From Burkholderiales bacterium (GTDB lineage: Bacteria > Pseudomonadota > Gammaproteobacteria > Burkholderiales > Burkholderiaceae_F): a stretch of DNA of 14,000 bases. The stretch is taken from positions 1 to 14,000 of the forward strand of contig JAHEDN010000022.1 of NCBI GenBank assembly GCA_024641225.1. Reading direction: 5' to 3'. The notes under the pieces were generated by a model, which saw only the letters and a list, made by a program, of their open reading frames with translations, had not been told where the DNA came from and searched no databases. Every line of letters begins with the position of its first letter. The first letter of the stretch is position 1. Shown here one piece after another: positions 1 to 7,344 of the stretch. A program made the translations under genes and the position numbers.

Positions 1-2037
1 GGCCCCGACGGCGTCTGGTGGGTGATCGGCCATCGTACGCAGGCGCCGTCCGGGCTGGGCTACGCGCTGCAGAACCGGATGATCGTCTCGCGCCTGTTTC
101 CGGAGGCGTTTCGCGAACTGCGGGTGCAGCGTCTTGGCGCGAGCTTTCGCAGCCTGCTCGACATGCTGTACCGGGCGAGCCCGGTCGGCGAAGGCGCGAC
201 CCCGCGCGTGGTGCTGCTCACACCGGGACCGTACAGCGAGACCTACTTCGAGCACGTCTACCTGGCCCGGTACCTCGGAATCCCGCTGGTCGAGGGCGGC
301 GACCTCACGGTGCGCGACGACCGCGTGTTCCTGAAGACGCTGCACGGGCTCGAGCGCGTCCACAGCATCCTGCGCCGTCTCGACGATGACTACTGCGATC
401 CGCTCGAACTGCGCAGCGATTCGGCGCTAGGCGTGCCGGGCCTGCTGCAGGCCGTGCGCGCCGGCCAGGTGCTGGTCGCCAACGCCCTGGGATCGGGTTT
501 CCTCGAATCGCCGGCAGTCGCCGGCTTCCTGCCGGCGATTGCCCAGCGGCTGTTCGGCGAGAAGCTGGTGCTGCCCTCGCTCGCGACATGGTGGTGCGGC
601 GAAGCGGCGGCGCTGGCGCAGGCGCTGCCGCAACTGGACCGGATGGTCGTCAAGCCGACCTGCGCCGCGCAGGCGCGGGTGCGGCAGTGGGACACCGAGG
701 TCGCCTCGCGTCTCGACCGGACACGTCGTGACGAGCTGGCGGCGCAGATTCGTGCACGGCCGGACGATTACACGTTGCAGGACTACTTGCCGCTTTCGGA
801 GGTGGCGATCTGGCGCGACGGCAGCCTGCAGCCACGCGCGGCGATGCTGCGCGTCTACGCGGTGGCCGACGGCGCCGGCGGCTGGCATGCGCTGCCGGGC
901 GGCCTGACGCGGATCGCCGGAGACGAGCAGGTCGTGACGATGGCCCGCGGCGGCTCGAGCGTCGACACGTGGGTGCAGGCGCGCGGTCCGGTCGAGGTCT
1001 TCTCGATGCTGCCCGGTCCGCTTTCGGCAGCGGCGCTGGAGTCGGCGCGCCGGCCGGTCACCAGCCGTGCCGCGGAGAACCTGTTCTGGATGGGCCGCTA
1101 CGCCGAGCGGGCCGAGTTCGGCGTGCGGCTGGCGCGCGCCACGCTGGCGCTGCTCGGCGAGGATGCGGACGTTCCGCGGCCGCTGCTCGACACGGTGGCG
1201 CGGCTGGTGCTGCTGCAGGGCCTGGTTCCCGACGGCGTGCCGATGCCGTCGCAGCGGCTTGCAGTGTTCGAGCGCACGCTGATCGCGTCACTGTTCGACG
1301 AACTCGACGGACGCAGCGTGGCGTTCAGCATCGCGTCGCTCGCCCGCGCCGGCGAGCAGATCCGCGAGCGGCTTTCGGCCGAGCACGTGCGGCTGATCGC
1401 GCAGACGCTTGCCGAGCTGCGTGCGGCGCGCGACACGGCCGCGGCTGATGGTGTGCTGACCGAAGACGAGGCGGTCGAGATGCTGCAGCAGCTCGAGCTT
1501 CGGCTGGCCGCGGTGACCGGCGCGCAGGCCGACCGCATGACCCGTGACGAAGGGTGGCGGCTGCTGACCGTCGGCCGCCAGATCGAGCGGCTGGCCACGC
1601 TCGCCGGCAGCCTGCAGGTGATGTTCGAGACACAGCAGGCACTCACGGAAGAGGGCTTCGAACTGGCGCTGCAACTCGCCGACAGCGTCATCACCTACCG
1701 CGCCAGGCACCAGCGCTGGCAGCACCCGGTCGCGCTGGTCGAACTGCTGGTGCGCGATCATTCCAATCCGCGCTCGCTGGCCTGCGTGGTGCGCACGTTG
1801 CGGCAGGAACTTGCGCAGCTGCCGGCGCCGCACGGCGACGAACTGCTGGCCCGGCTGGCGCCGACCGCACAGTGGCCGTCGATCGAAGTGATGACCACGG
1901 CCGGCGCCGACGGTCACATGCACACGCTGCTCGAACTGGTCGATTCGCTCGCGGCTGCCAGCATCGGTCTGTCCGAGTCGATCGGCAGTCGCTTCTTCAG
2001 TCACGCCGAACCCGGTTTCCACATGGTGCGCGCATGA
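1..2037 (+). CDS. Circularly permuted ATP-grasp / alpha-E fusion protein, 5' truncated by the window edge
   Basis: The reading frame is open from base 1, so the true start lies upstream; 678 residues are visible. Near the edge it shows the signature RTQAPSGLGYALQNR, typical of the circularly permuted type 2 ATP-grasp family (formerly DUF404/DUF407). A VVKP strand carries a likely ATP-contacting Lys at visible residue 218. From about visible residue 355 (SRAAENLFWMGRYAERAE) to the end it becomes an alpha-E domain (formerly DUF403), helical and of unknown activity. ATP-grasp enzymes of this class are predicted to form amide bonds between carboxylates and amines. Comparative genomics has grouped them with alpha-E and transglutaminase-like proteins as a possible peptide-synthesis or modification system, and no substrate is established. 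In many genomes the two domains are separate genes; here they are fused. The stop codon overlaps an ATG (ATGA, 2034-2037), which suggests coupling to what follows. Confidence 0.88.
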   Translation, partial: GPDGVWWVIGHRTQAPSGLGYALQNRMIVSRLFPEAFRELRVQRLGASFRSLLDMLYRASPVGEGATPRVVLLTPGPYSETYFEHVYLARYLGIPLVEGGDLTVRDDRVFLKTLHGLERVHSILRRLDDDYCDPLELRSDSALGVPGLLQAVRAGQVLVANALGSGFLESPAVAGFLPAIAQRLFGEKLVLPSLATWWCGEAAALAQALPQLDRMVVKPTCAAQARVRQWDTEVASRLDRTRRDELAAQIRARPDDYTLQDYLPLSEVAIWRDGSLQPRAAMLRVYAVADGAGGWHALPGGLTRIAGDEQVVTMARGGSSVDTWVQARGPVEVFSMLPGPLSAAALESARRPVTSRAAENLFWMGRYAERAEFGVRLARATLALLGEDADVPRPLLDTVARLVLLQGLVPDGVPMPSQRLAVFERTLIASLFDELDGRSVAFSIASLARAGEQIRERLSAEHVRLIAQTLAELRAARDTAAADGVLTEDEAVEMLQQLELRLAAVTGAQADRMTRDEGWRLLTVGRQIERLATLAGSLQVMFETQQALTEEGFELALQLADSVITYRARHQRWQHPVALVELLVRDHSNPRSLACVVRTLRQELAQLPAPHGDELLARLAPTAQWPSIEVMTTAGADGHMHTLLELVDSLAAASIGLSESIGSRFFSHAEPGFHMVRA

Positions 2038-2111
2038 GCGCCGCCCGGCCGCTCCGAAGGCGCTCGTTCCCCCTCGGGGGGGCCGCCCGCAGGGCGCAGG
2101 GGGCGCATTGA
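2034..2111 (+). other. Short coupling ORF bridging the fusion gene and the transglutaminase gene
   Basis: A 25-codon frame starts at the ATG overlapping the upstream stop (ATGA) and ends in the TGA that overlaps the TTG start of the next gene (TTGA, 2108-2111). Its first residues, MSAARPLR, nearly repeat the start of the transglutaminase, NAARPLR after the initiator. Most of the rest is the GC-rich repeat, so I doubt the peptide has a function. It may instead carry ribosomes from the upstream stop to the downstream start. It could equally be the stranded original start of the transglutaminase gene, now out of frame. Confidence 0.35.
2057..2103 (+). repeat. GC-rich short interspersed repeat with inverted-repeat arms
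   Basis: The segment contains CCCCC (2069-2073), then TC, then a G-run (2076-2082), a GCCC/GGGC dyad (2085-2088 with 2092-2095), and a closing AGGGGG (2098-2103) that can pair with CCCCCT (2069-2074). It can therefore fold in at least two ways. From memory, very similar CGTTCCCCCTCGGGGGG elements recur between genes in Burkholderiales genomes; I could not search for this. Its 3' end, AGGGGG, lies 4 bases before the TTG start of the transglutaminase gene and could serve as its Shine-Dalgarno sequence. Confidence 0.55.
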
Positions 2112-2995
2112 ACGCTGCCCGTCCGCTGCGCGTGGTGCACGAGACCATCTACCACTACGCGCCGCGCGTCGAAGTCGCTTATCACCTGGCGTGCCTGATG
2201 CCGCAATCCGGCCATGCGCAGCAGGTCGCCGACGCGGAGCTTGCCGTCGAGCCGAAGCCGGCGCAGGAGACCACCTCGACCGATGCCTTCGGCAACCTGC
2301 GGACCTATTTTGCGCTGTTCACCCCGCACGACGTGCTGCGCGTGCGCGCCGAGAGCCGGGTCGTCGTCACGCCGAGGTTCGATGATCTCGATCCCGGGCG
2401 CAGTGCACGCTGGGAAACCGTGCGCAGCACGTTGCGCTACCGCGTGCGCGCGCCGTTCTGGCCGGCGGCGGATTTCCTGTATGCCTCGCCCTTCGTGCCG
2501 ATGCTCGACGAACTGCGTGCTTACGCGGAGCCGTCGTTTCCGTCCGGACGCCGGCTCGTCGCGGGCGCGATCGACCTGATGCACCGGATCCACGCCGATT
2601 TCGACTACGAGCCGGCCAGCACCGCGATCAACACGCCATTGGAGGAGGTGTTCGCGCAGCGCCACGGCGTATGCCAGGACTATGCGCACGTGATGCTGGG
2701 CTGCCTGCGCGCGCTGGGTCTGCCGGCTGCGTATGTCAGCGGTTACCTGCTGACCCGACCAGCAGCCGGACAGCCGCGGCTTCTGGGCGCCGACGCATCG
2801 CACGCGTGGATTTCGGTCTGGTGCCCTCAGCTCGGCTGGATCGACCTTGATCCCACCAACGACCTGGTCGTCGGTACCTCGCACGTCACGCTCGCGGTGG
2901 GTCGCGACTTCGGCGACGTGACTCCGCTGCGCGGCGTGATCCGTGGTGGCGGCGAGCACACGATGCGGGTGGCGGTCAGCGTCGTGCCAGGGTAG
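2108..2995 (+). CDS. Transglutaminase-like cysteine protein
   Basis: The 295-residue protein has the bacterial transglutaminase N-terminal region (about residues 5-85, starting RVVHETIYHYAPRVEVAYH) and then the papain-like transglutaminase core. The catalytic triad is visible: Cys189 in GVCQDYAH, His232 in ASHAWISVW and Asp248 in LDPTND. The family includes amide-bond hydrolases and transferases acting on peptides or isopeptides. There is no signal peptide, so a cytoplasmic site is likely. It is encoded next to the ATP-grasp/alpha-E protein, its usual partner, so the two probably act on the same unknown peptide or protein substrate. The start is a TTG overlapping the TGA of a short upstream ORF, with AGGGGG 4 bases before it. 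Homologues tend to begin close to RVVHET, so GTG codons at 2132 or 2135 are alternatives. Confidence 0.88.
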   Translation: MNAARPLRVVHETIYHYAPRVEVAYHLACLMPQSGHAQQVADAELAVEPKPAQETTSTDAFGNLRTYFALFTPHDVLRVRAESRVVVTPRFDDLDPGRSARWETVRSTLRYRVRAPFWPAADFLYASPFVPMLDELRAYAEPSFPSGRRLVAGAIDLMHRIHADFDYEPASTAINTPLEEVFAQRHGVCQDYAHVMLGCLRALGLPAAYVSGYLLTRPAAGQPRLLGADASHAWISVWCPQLGWIDLDPTNDLVVGTSHVTLAVGRDFGDVTPLRGVIRGGGEHTMRVAVSVVPG

Positions 2996-3003
2996 GGCAG
3001 CCG

Positions 3004-3069
3004 CCGGCCTGCTCTGTCAGCCTGGGCCGGACGTCGCGCGTTAATGCGGTGCGGCCCGAGGTGGGCCGC
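3004..3069 (+). other. Two GC-rich hairpins between the transglutaminase and AAA ATPase genes
   Basis: CCGGCC (3004-3009) pairs with GGCCGG (3025-3030). GCGGCCC (3051-3057) pairs exactly with GGGCCGC (3063-3069) around a 5-base loop. Neither is followed by a T-run, so they are not textbook intrinsic terminators. They could end or stabilise the upstream transcript, or form part of the leader of the next gene, whose Shine-Dalgarno sequence starts 12 bases after the second hairpin. Confidence 0.4.
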
Positions 3070-3090
3070 GTGGCGACCTGAGGAGCTGCC

Positions 3091-4362
3091 GTGATCGAAT
3101 CCCTGCAATCGGTGTTTGCATCCAGTCCGCTGCTCTCGGGCGGCACCACGTTGGCGGTGATCGGCATCCTCGCCATGTGGCTGCGCGAGGTTCCGGCCAA
3201 GGGGGCGGCGTGGGCCAAACACTTCCTCGTCACCACGCTGACCGTGGACAGCCGCGACGAGCTCATGTTTCCGGCGCTGGTCGAGTACATGGACAGTCGC
3301 GACGTGCTGCGCCGGATCAACAACTTCACCGTGCGCACGGTGCGCCAGCAGAGTTCCACCTACCAGAGCCTGCAGGATGAACTGCAGCAGGGCGGGCGGC
3401 CGGCGGCGCTGTTCTCGCCAGGCGAAGGATTTCACCTGTTCGTGCTCGACGGGCGGCTGATGTGGATGAAACGCGAGGTCCAGGTGGCCGCCGTCGTGGT
3501 CGAGAAAATCACGCTGTCCACCTTTGGCCGCGACAAGCGCCTGCTCGAGGCGATTGTTCACGCGGCGATGAACCACCGCATCGAGCGCGAGCTGAACCGC
3601 ATCGCGGTTTACGTGCCGAGCCCGTACAACAACGAGTGGACGCGGGCGCGGCTGGGCAACAACCGCAAGCTCGATTCGGTGGTCCTCAAGGCAGGCCAGA
3701 GGGAGGCGGTGCTCGCCGACCTGGAGCGCTTCTTCGCCGCGCGTGAGCGCTACGAGACGCTTGGCATCCCGTGGCGCCGCGGCTACCTGCTTTACGGTCC
3801 ACCGGGAACGGGCAAGACTTCGCTGGTCACCGCGCTCGCCTCGGAGCTGTCGTTGAACGTCTGCGTGCTTTCGCTCGCCTCGCCCAACGTCACCGACGAG
3901 AAAATCGGCAACCTTCTGGCCAGCGTGCCGCGGCGCTCGGTGATCCTGATCGAGGACGTCGACGCATTCTTCCAGGCGCGCAGCAAGGCCGACACCGGCG
4001 TCAGGGTGTCGTACTCGGGTTTCATCAACGCGCTCGACGGCGTCGCCGCGCACGAGGGTTCGGTCGTGTTCCTGACCACCAACCATCCGCAGCTGATCGA
4101 CGAGGCGGCGATCCGCTCGGGCCGCGTCGACTTCCGCATGGAGCTCGGCCTGTGCGATGCAAGCCAGCTGGAGCGGATGTTCCGCAAGTTCTTCGACGAC
4201 GGGACAGCCGCAGCGCGATTTGCCTGCGCTGTGGCGGCGGACCGCTGGTCGCCGGCGCAGGTGCAGGAACGGCTGCTCAAGGCGGCAAACGTCGACGAAG
4301 CGATCGGGCTGTTCGTCGAGTCGCCCTTGGCGGAGACGGTCGAGTTGCGGCGCGCGGCTTGA
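3091..4362 (+). CDS. BCS1-like AAA ATPase with N-terminal membrane anchor
   Basis: The 423-residue protein begins with one probable transmembrane helix (about residues 13-31, LLSGGTTLAVIGILAMWL). A region of about 150 residues resembling the BCS1 N-terminal domain follows, then an AAA module. Walker A is GPPGTGKT (236-243), Walker B is ILIED (285-289), a sensor-1-like TTNH spans 329-332, and the RSGRVDF motif places arginine-finger candidates at Arg342 and Arg345. In mitochondria BCS1 translocates the folded Rieske protein across the membrane; the bacterial relatives have no settled function. The GTG start is supported by AGGAG at 3081-3085, 5 bases upstream. No Rieske or other cytochrome bc1 gene is near, so a role in Rieske maturation is not supported by context. 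It is possibly a membrane protein remodelling ATPase. Confidence 0.85.
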   Translation: MIESLQSVFASSPLLSGGTTLAVIGILAMWLREVPAKGAAWAKHFLVTTLTVDSRDELMFPALVEYMDSRDVLRRINNFTVRTVRQQSSTYQSLQDELQQGGRPAALFSPGEGFHLFVLDGRLMWMKREVQVAAVVVEKITLSTFGRDKRLLEAIVHAAMNHRIERELNRIAVYVPSPYNNEWTRARLGNNRKLDSVVLKAGQREAVLADLERFFAARERYETLGIPWRRGYLLYGPPGTGKTSLVTALASELSLNVCVLSLASPNVTDEKIGNLLASVPRRSVILIEDVDAFFQARSKADTGVRVSYSGFINALDGVAAHEGSVVFLTTNHPQLIDEAAIRSGRVDFRMELGLCDASQLERMFRKFFDDGTAAARFACAVAADRWSPAQVQERLLKAANVDEAIGLFVESPLAETVELRRAA

Positions 4363-4592
4363 CCGATTTACAGCGCCGGAGCCGGGCGGCCGCGGGCCTT
4401 GATCGCGGGCAACGGCGCCATCTCGACGGATCTCTCGGCAACTTCGGCCGGTCGTCATTGCTTTGTTCGCCGCAGCCGTTGAGTGTCGTCAATGCGGCTC
4501 GGCGAGGAAGTTTCATGCTTCGTTCGTAGGTGCGGGCGGTGCGCCGAAACGCGGCCCGTGTTGTCGGCGGCGCCCGAACCAGGAGTGTCGCC

Positions 4593-6434
4593 ATGGCAAG
4601 ACCACGTCTCAAGCGGGTTGCGGCGCGCGCAGGCAGAGAAGACAAGGAAGCGCCGCCGCCGCGAGTGCGTCCTGCGCTGAAGGCGGTCGAGCCGCCGTCC
4701 GAGGAGTACCTCGCGGAGCCGGTGCCGCTGGCCAATTACGATCGCGCCATCCGCGCCGCGGTGGCCCGCGCCAGCCGCGGCATCGCCTGGCCCTCGCTGG
4801 TCTCGGCCTGGGCCGACTGGTACTGGCACCTGGCCGCCGCGCCCGGCAAGCAGATGGAACTGGCGAGCAAGGCGCAGCGCAAGGCGAGCCGCTTCGCGCT
4901 GTATGCGCTGGAATGTGCGCAGGGGGACGTCGCGCCCTGTATCGAACCGTTGCCCCAGGATCGGCGCTTCGTGGATGGCCGCTGGCAGGAAGCTCCCTTC
5001 AGCCTGATCTACCAGTCGTTCCTGCTCGCCCAGCAGTGGCTGTGGAACGCGACCAACCACGTCACCGGCGTGAGCCGTCACCACGAGCGGATGGTGACGT
5101 TCACGGCGCGCCAAGCGCTCGACGTGCTGAGCCCGACCAACTTCGTGTGGACCAACCCGGAAGTGCTGGCGCGCACGGTGGAGACCGGCGGGGCGAACCT
5201 CGTACAAGGCTCGATCGACTGGTGGCGCGATGCGCTGGCTGGTTTCGCGGGTCGGCCGCGGATGGACGGCGTGACGTTCCGGCCCGGGCAGGAGGTTGCC
5301 GTCACGCCCGGCAGGGTCGTGCTGCGCAACGACCTGATCGAGCTGATCCAGTACGCGCCGGCGACGCCGACCGTATACGCGCAGCCGATCGTGATCGTGC
5401 CGTCGCCGATCCTGAAGTACTACATCCTGGACCTGTCGCCGCACAACTCGTTGGTGAGCTACCTGGTCGGACAGGGCCACACGGTGTTCATGCTGTCGTG
5501 GCGCAATCCGGACGTACGCGACCGCGAACTCGGTGTTGATCACTACCTGCGGCTCGGCATCCGCGCGGCGATCGATGCGGCGGGGGCGATCAGCGGCGCG
5601 CCGAAACTACATGCGGTCGGCTACTGCCTCGGCGGGACGTTTCTGGCGATGCTCGCGGCGTCGATGGCCGGCCATGGCGACGACCGGCTCGCCTCTCTGA
5701 CGCTGCTCGCTGCGGAAGTCGACTTCACCGAGGCCGGCGAGCTTTCGATCTTCATCGACGACAGCCAGCTCGCCTACCTCGAGGACCTGACCTGGGAGCA
5801 GGGCTACCTCGACGGCCGGCAGATGGCGGGCGCGTTCACGCTGCTCAATTCCAACGATTTGATCTGGTCGCGCATCGTCAGGCAATACCTGATGGCCGAG
5901 CCGCGCACGCTTACCGACCTGACAGCGTGGAATGCGGACACGACGAGGCTGCCGCACCGCATGCACACCGAATACCTGCGCAACCTGTACCTGAACAATG
6001 ATCTGGCCTCGGGACGGCTGCGCTTCGACGGGCGGGCGCTCGCGCTGGCCGATATCCGCGTTCCGGTGTTCCTGGTCGGCACCGAACGTGACCACGTGGC
6101 GCCTTGGAAGTCCGTCTACATGCTGCACCTCTACGCGGACGCCGACATCACCTTCTGCCTGACCAGTGGCGGGCACAACGTCGGCATCGTCAATCCGCCG
6201 CAGGCGGAGACGCCACCGCGTCACTACCGCATCGCGACCAAGCATGCCGATGACCGTTACGCCGACCCGGATCAGTGGTTCGCGCGAAACAAAGCGCACG
6301 AGGGTTCATGGTGGCCGGCGTGGCAGTCGTGGCTTGCCGAACGCTCGGGCGAGCGCGGCAAGCCGCCGACGATGGGCAGCAGGGACTTGGCGCCGATCGG
6401 CGCGGCGCCGGGCACGTACGTGCTGATGCGCTAG
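4593..6434 (+). CDS. phaC: Poly(3-hydroxyalkanoate) synthase
   Basis: The enzyme polymerises (R)-3-hydroxyacyl-CoA, usually 3-hydroxybutyryl-CoA, into PHB on the granule surface. The protein has 613 residues, close to class I synthases. The N-terminal PhaC domain is visible (about residues 120-260, including the WQEAPFSLIYQSFLLAQQW stretch). The alpha/beta-hydrolase core has the lipase-like box GYCLGG with nucleophile Cys345, then Asp500 (GTERDHVAPW) and His528 (GGHNVGIVNPP), so the triad is complete. The ATG at 4593 is chosen because AGGAG lies at 4581-4585; an in-frame GTG at 4530 lacks such a site and would add 21 basic residues. The 230 bases upstream (4363-4592) show no other gene and no promoter I would defend. 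The convergent pirin gene ends in the same CTAG. Assignment to class I rather than a PhaC2-type branch is less certain. Confidence 0.93.
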   Translation: MARPRLKRVAARAGREDKEAPPPRVRPALKAVEPPSEEYLAEPVPLANYDRAIRAAVARASRGIAWPSLVSAWADWYWHLAAAPGKQMELASKAQRKASRFALYALECAQGDVAPCIEPLPQDRRFVDGRWQEAPFSLIYQSFLLAQQWLWNATNHVTGVSRHHERMVTFTARQALDVLSPTNFVWTNPEVLARTVETGGANLVQGSIDWWRDALAGFAGRPRMDGVTFRPGQEVAVTPGRVVLRNDLIELIQYAPATPTVYAQPIVIVPSPILKYYILDLSPHNSLVSYLVGQGHTVFMLSWRNPDVRDRELGVDHYLRLGIRAAIDAAGAISGAPKLHAVGYCLGGTFLAMLAASMAGHGDDRLASLTLLAAEVDFTEAGELSIFIDDSQLAYLEDLTWEQGYLDGRQMAGAFTLLNSNDLIWSRIVRQYLMAEPRTLTDLTAWNADTTRLPHRMHTEYLRNLYLNNDLASGRLRFDGRALALADIRVPVFLVGTERDHVAPWKSVYMLHLYADADITFCLTSGGHNVGIVNPPQAETPPRHYRIATKHADDRYADPDQWFARNKAHEGSWWPAWQSWLAERSGERGKPPTMGSRDLAPIGAAPGTYVLMR

Positions 6435-7303
6435 CCCGACGCCTGCGAGGGCGCGGCATCGAACTTGCCGGCCTGGTAGTCGCTGATGGCCTGCGCGATC
6501 TCCTCGCGCGAGTTCATTACGAAGGGCCCGTGAGCGACGACGGGTTCGCCGATTGGCTCGGCATGGCCGAAAAGCAGCACGGCGTCAGCGAGCCCGCCGA
6601 TGTCGACGCGGTCGCCGCCTTCGCTGAGTTCGGCGAGCGTGTGCGCCGGCGCCGGTTCGCCACTGACGTCGATGCGGCCACGGACGACATAGAGGAACAC
6701 GCTGCGGCCTGCGAGCTCGGAAAATGCGATGCGACCGCCGCCGCGCAGTTCGATGGTCGACATAAACGCGCCGGTCAGCGAGCGGATCGGACCCTCGGCG
6801 CCGTTCCATCGGCCTGCAATTAGGTTCAAGCGACCCAGTCCATCAGCGGTCGGCAGCGAAGGAATCGACTCGCGCTGCAGCCCTGTGTACGCGGGCCGCG
6901 TCATCTTCAGCCGCGCCGGCAGGTTGACCCACAGTTGCAGGATTTCCAGCGGGCCGCCGCTCCGCTTGAAGGCCTCCGGCGAAAGCTCGGCGTGTATCAG
7001 CCCGCGGCCGGCGGTCATCCATTGCACGCCGCCGGCGCGGATCACGCTCTGGTGGCCCGCGGTGTCCAGGTGCGCCAGTTCTCCGTCGAGGATGAAGGTC
7101 ACCGTTTCAAAGCCGCGATGCGGGTGCGGCCCGAACGGCAGACCGCGATTGCCGGGCGGGTAGACCTGCGGTCCGTGGTGATTCAGGAACAGAAACGGAT
7201 CGATCTGGTCGAGATCCGGCGCCGGCACCGGCCGGCGGGTTACCAGTTCGCCGATGTCATCGCGCTGGGCCGGATGGAGGCGTTTGATCGTCCTTGCGGT
7301 CAC
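6431..7303 (-). CDS. Pirin family protein
   Basis: The 290-residue bicupin has the pirin N-terminal metal site intact: His60 and His62 in PHPHRGFETVT, then His104 and Glu106 in GRGLIHAE, matching the Fe-binding residues of human pirin. A second cupin domain follows (about residues 165-270). Some bacterial pirins are quercetin 2,3-dioxygenases and others act as redox-sensing regulators; the sequence alone does not decide. I chose the GTG at 7303 with weak AGG and AAAGGA sites 7 to 11 bases upstream. A TTG at 7330 is in frame but sits inside an inverted repeat. The gene follows bdhA by 41 bases on the same strand, so the two are probably cotranscribed. Its TAG stop overlaps the phaC TAG on the opposite strand. 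Confidence 0.88.
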   Translation of the reverse strand: MTARTIKRLHPAQRDDIGELVTRRPVPAPDLDQIDPFLFLNHHGPQVYPPGNRGLPFGPHPHRGFETVTFILDGELAHLDTAGHQSVIRAGGVQWMTAGRGLIHAELSPEAFKRSGGPLEILQLWVNLPARLKMTRPAYTGLQRESIPSLPTADGLGRLNLIAGRWNGAEGPIRSLTGAFMSTIELRGGGRIAFSELAGRSVFLYVVRGRIDVSGEPAPAHTLAELSEGGDRVDIGGLADAVLLFGHAEPIGEPVVAHGPFVMNSREEIAQAISDYQAGKFDAAPSQASG

Positions 7304-7321
7304 GCTATGCCCTGTCCTTTG

Positions 7322-7337
7322 CGACCGCAAGCGGTCG
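7322..7337 (-). other. Inverted repeat between bdhA and the pirin gene
   Basis: CGACCGC and GCGGTCG form a perfect 7-base dyad separated by 2 bases, in the 41-base gap between the bdhA stop and the pirin start. No T-run follows on either strand. It could be an RNA hairpin that affects relative expression of the two genes, or a DNA operator half-site pair. The alternative TTG start for pirin lies at its centre. Confidence 0.35.
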
Positions 7338-7344
7338 TCGAGAT

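Noticed and set aside
2827..4458. 543-codon minus-strand ORF across the AAA ATPase gene
   Set aside because: It has no recognisable motif and is rich in Arg, His and Val as expected from reading GC-biased codons backwards. The plus-strand gene has all AAA motifs.
4363..4592. Possible small gene or promoter before phaC
   Set aside because: Only a 4-codon ORF (4512-4526) and no convincing -35/-10 pair were seen; nothing to annotate.
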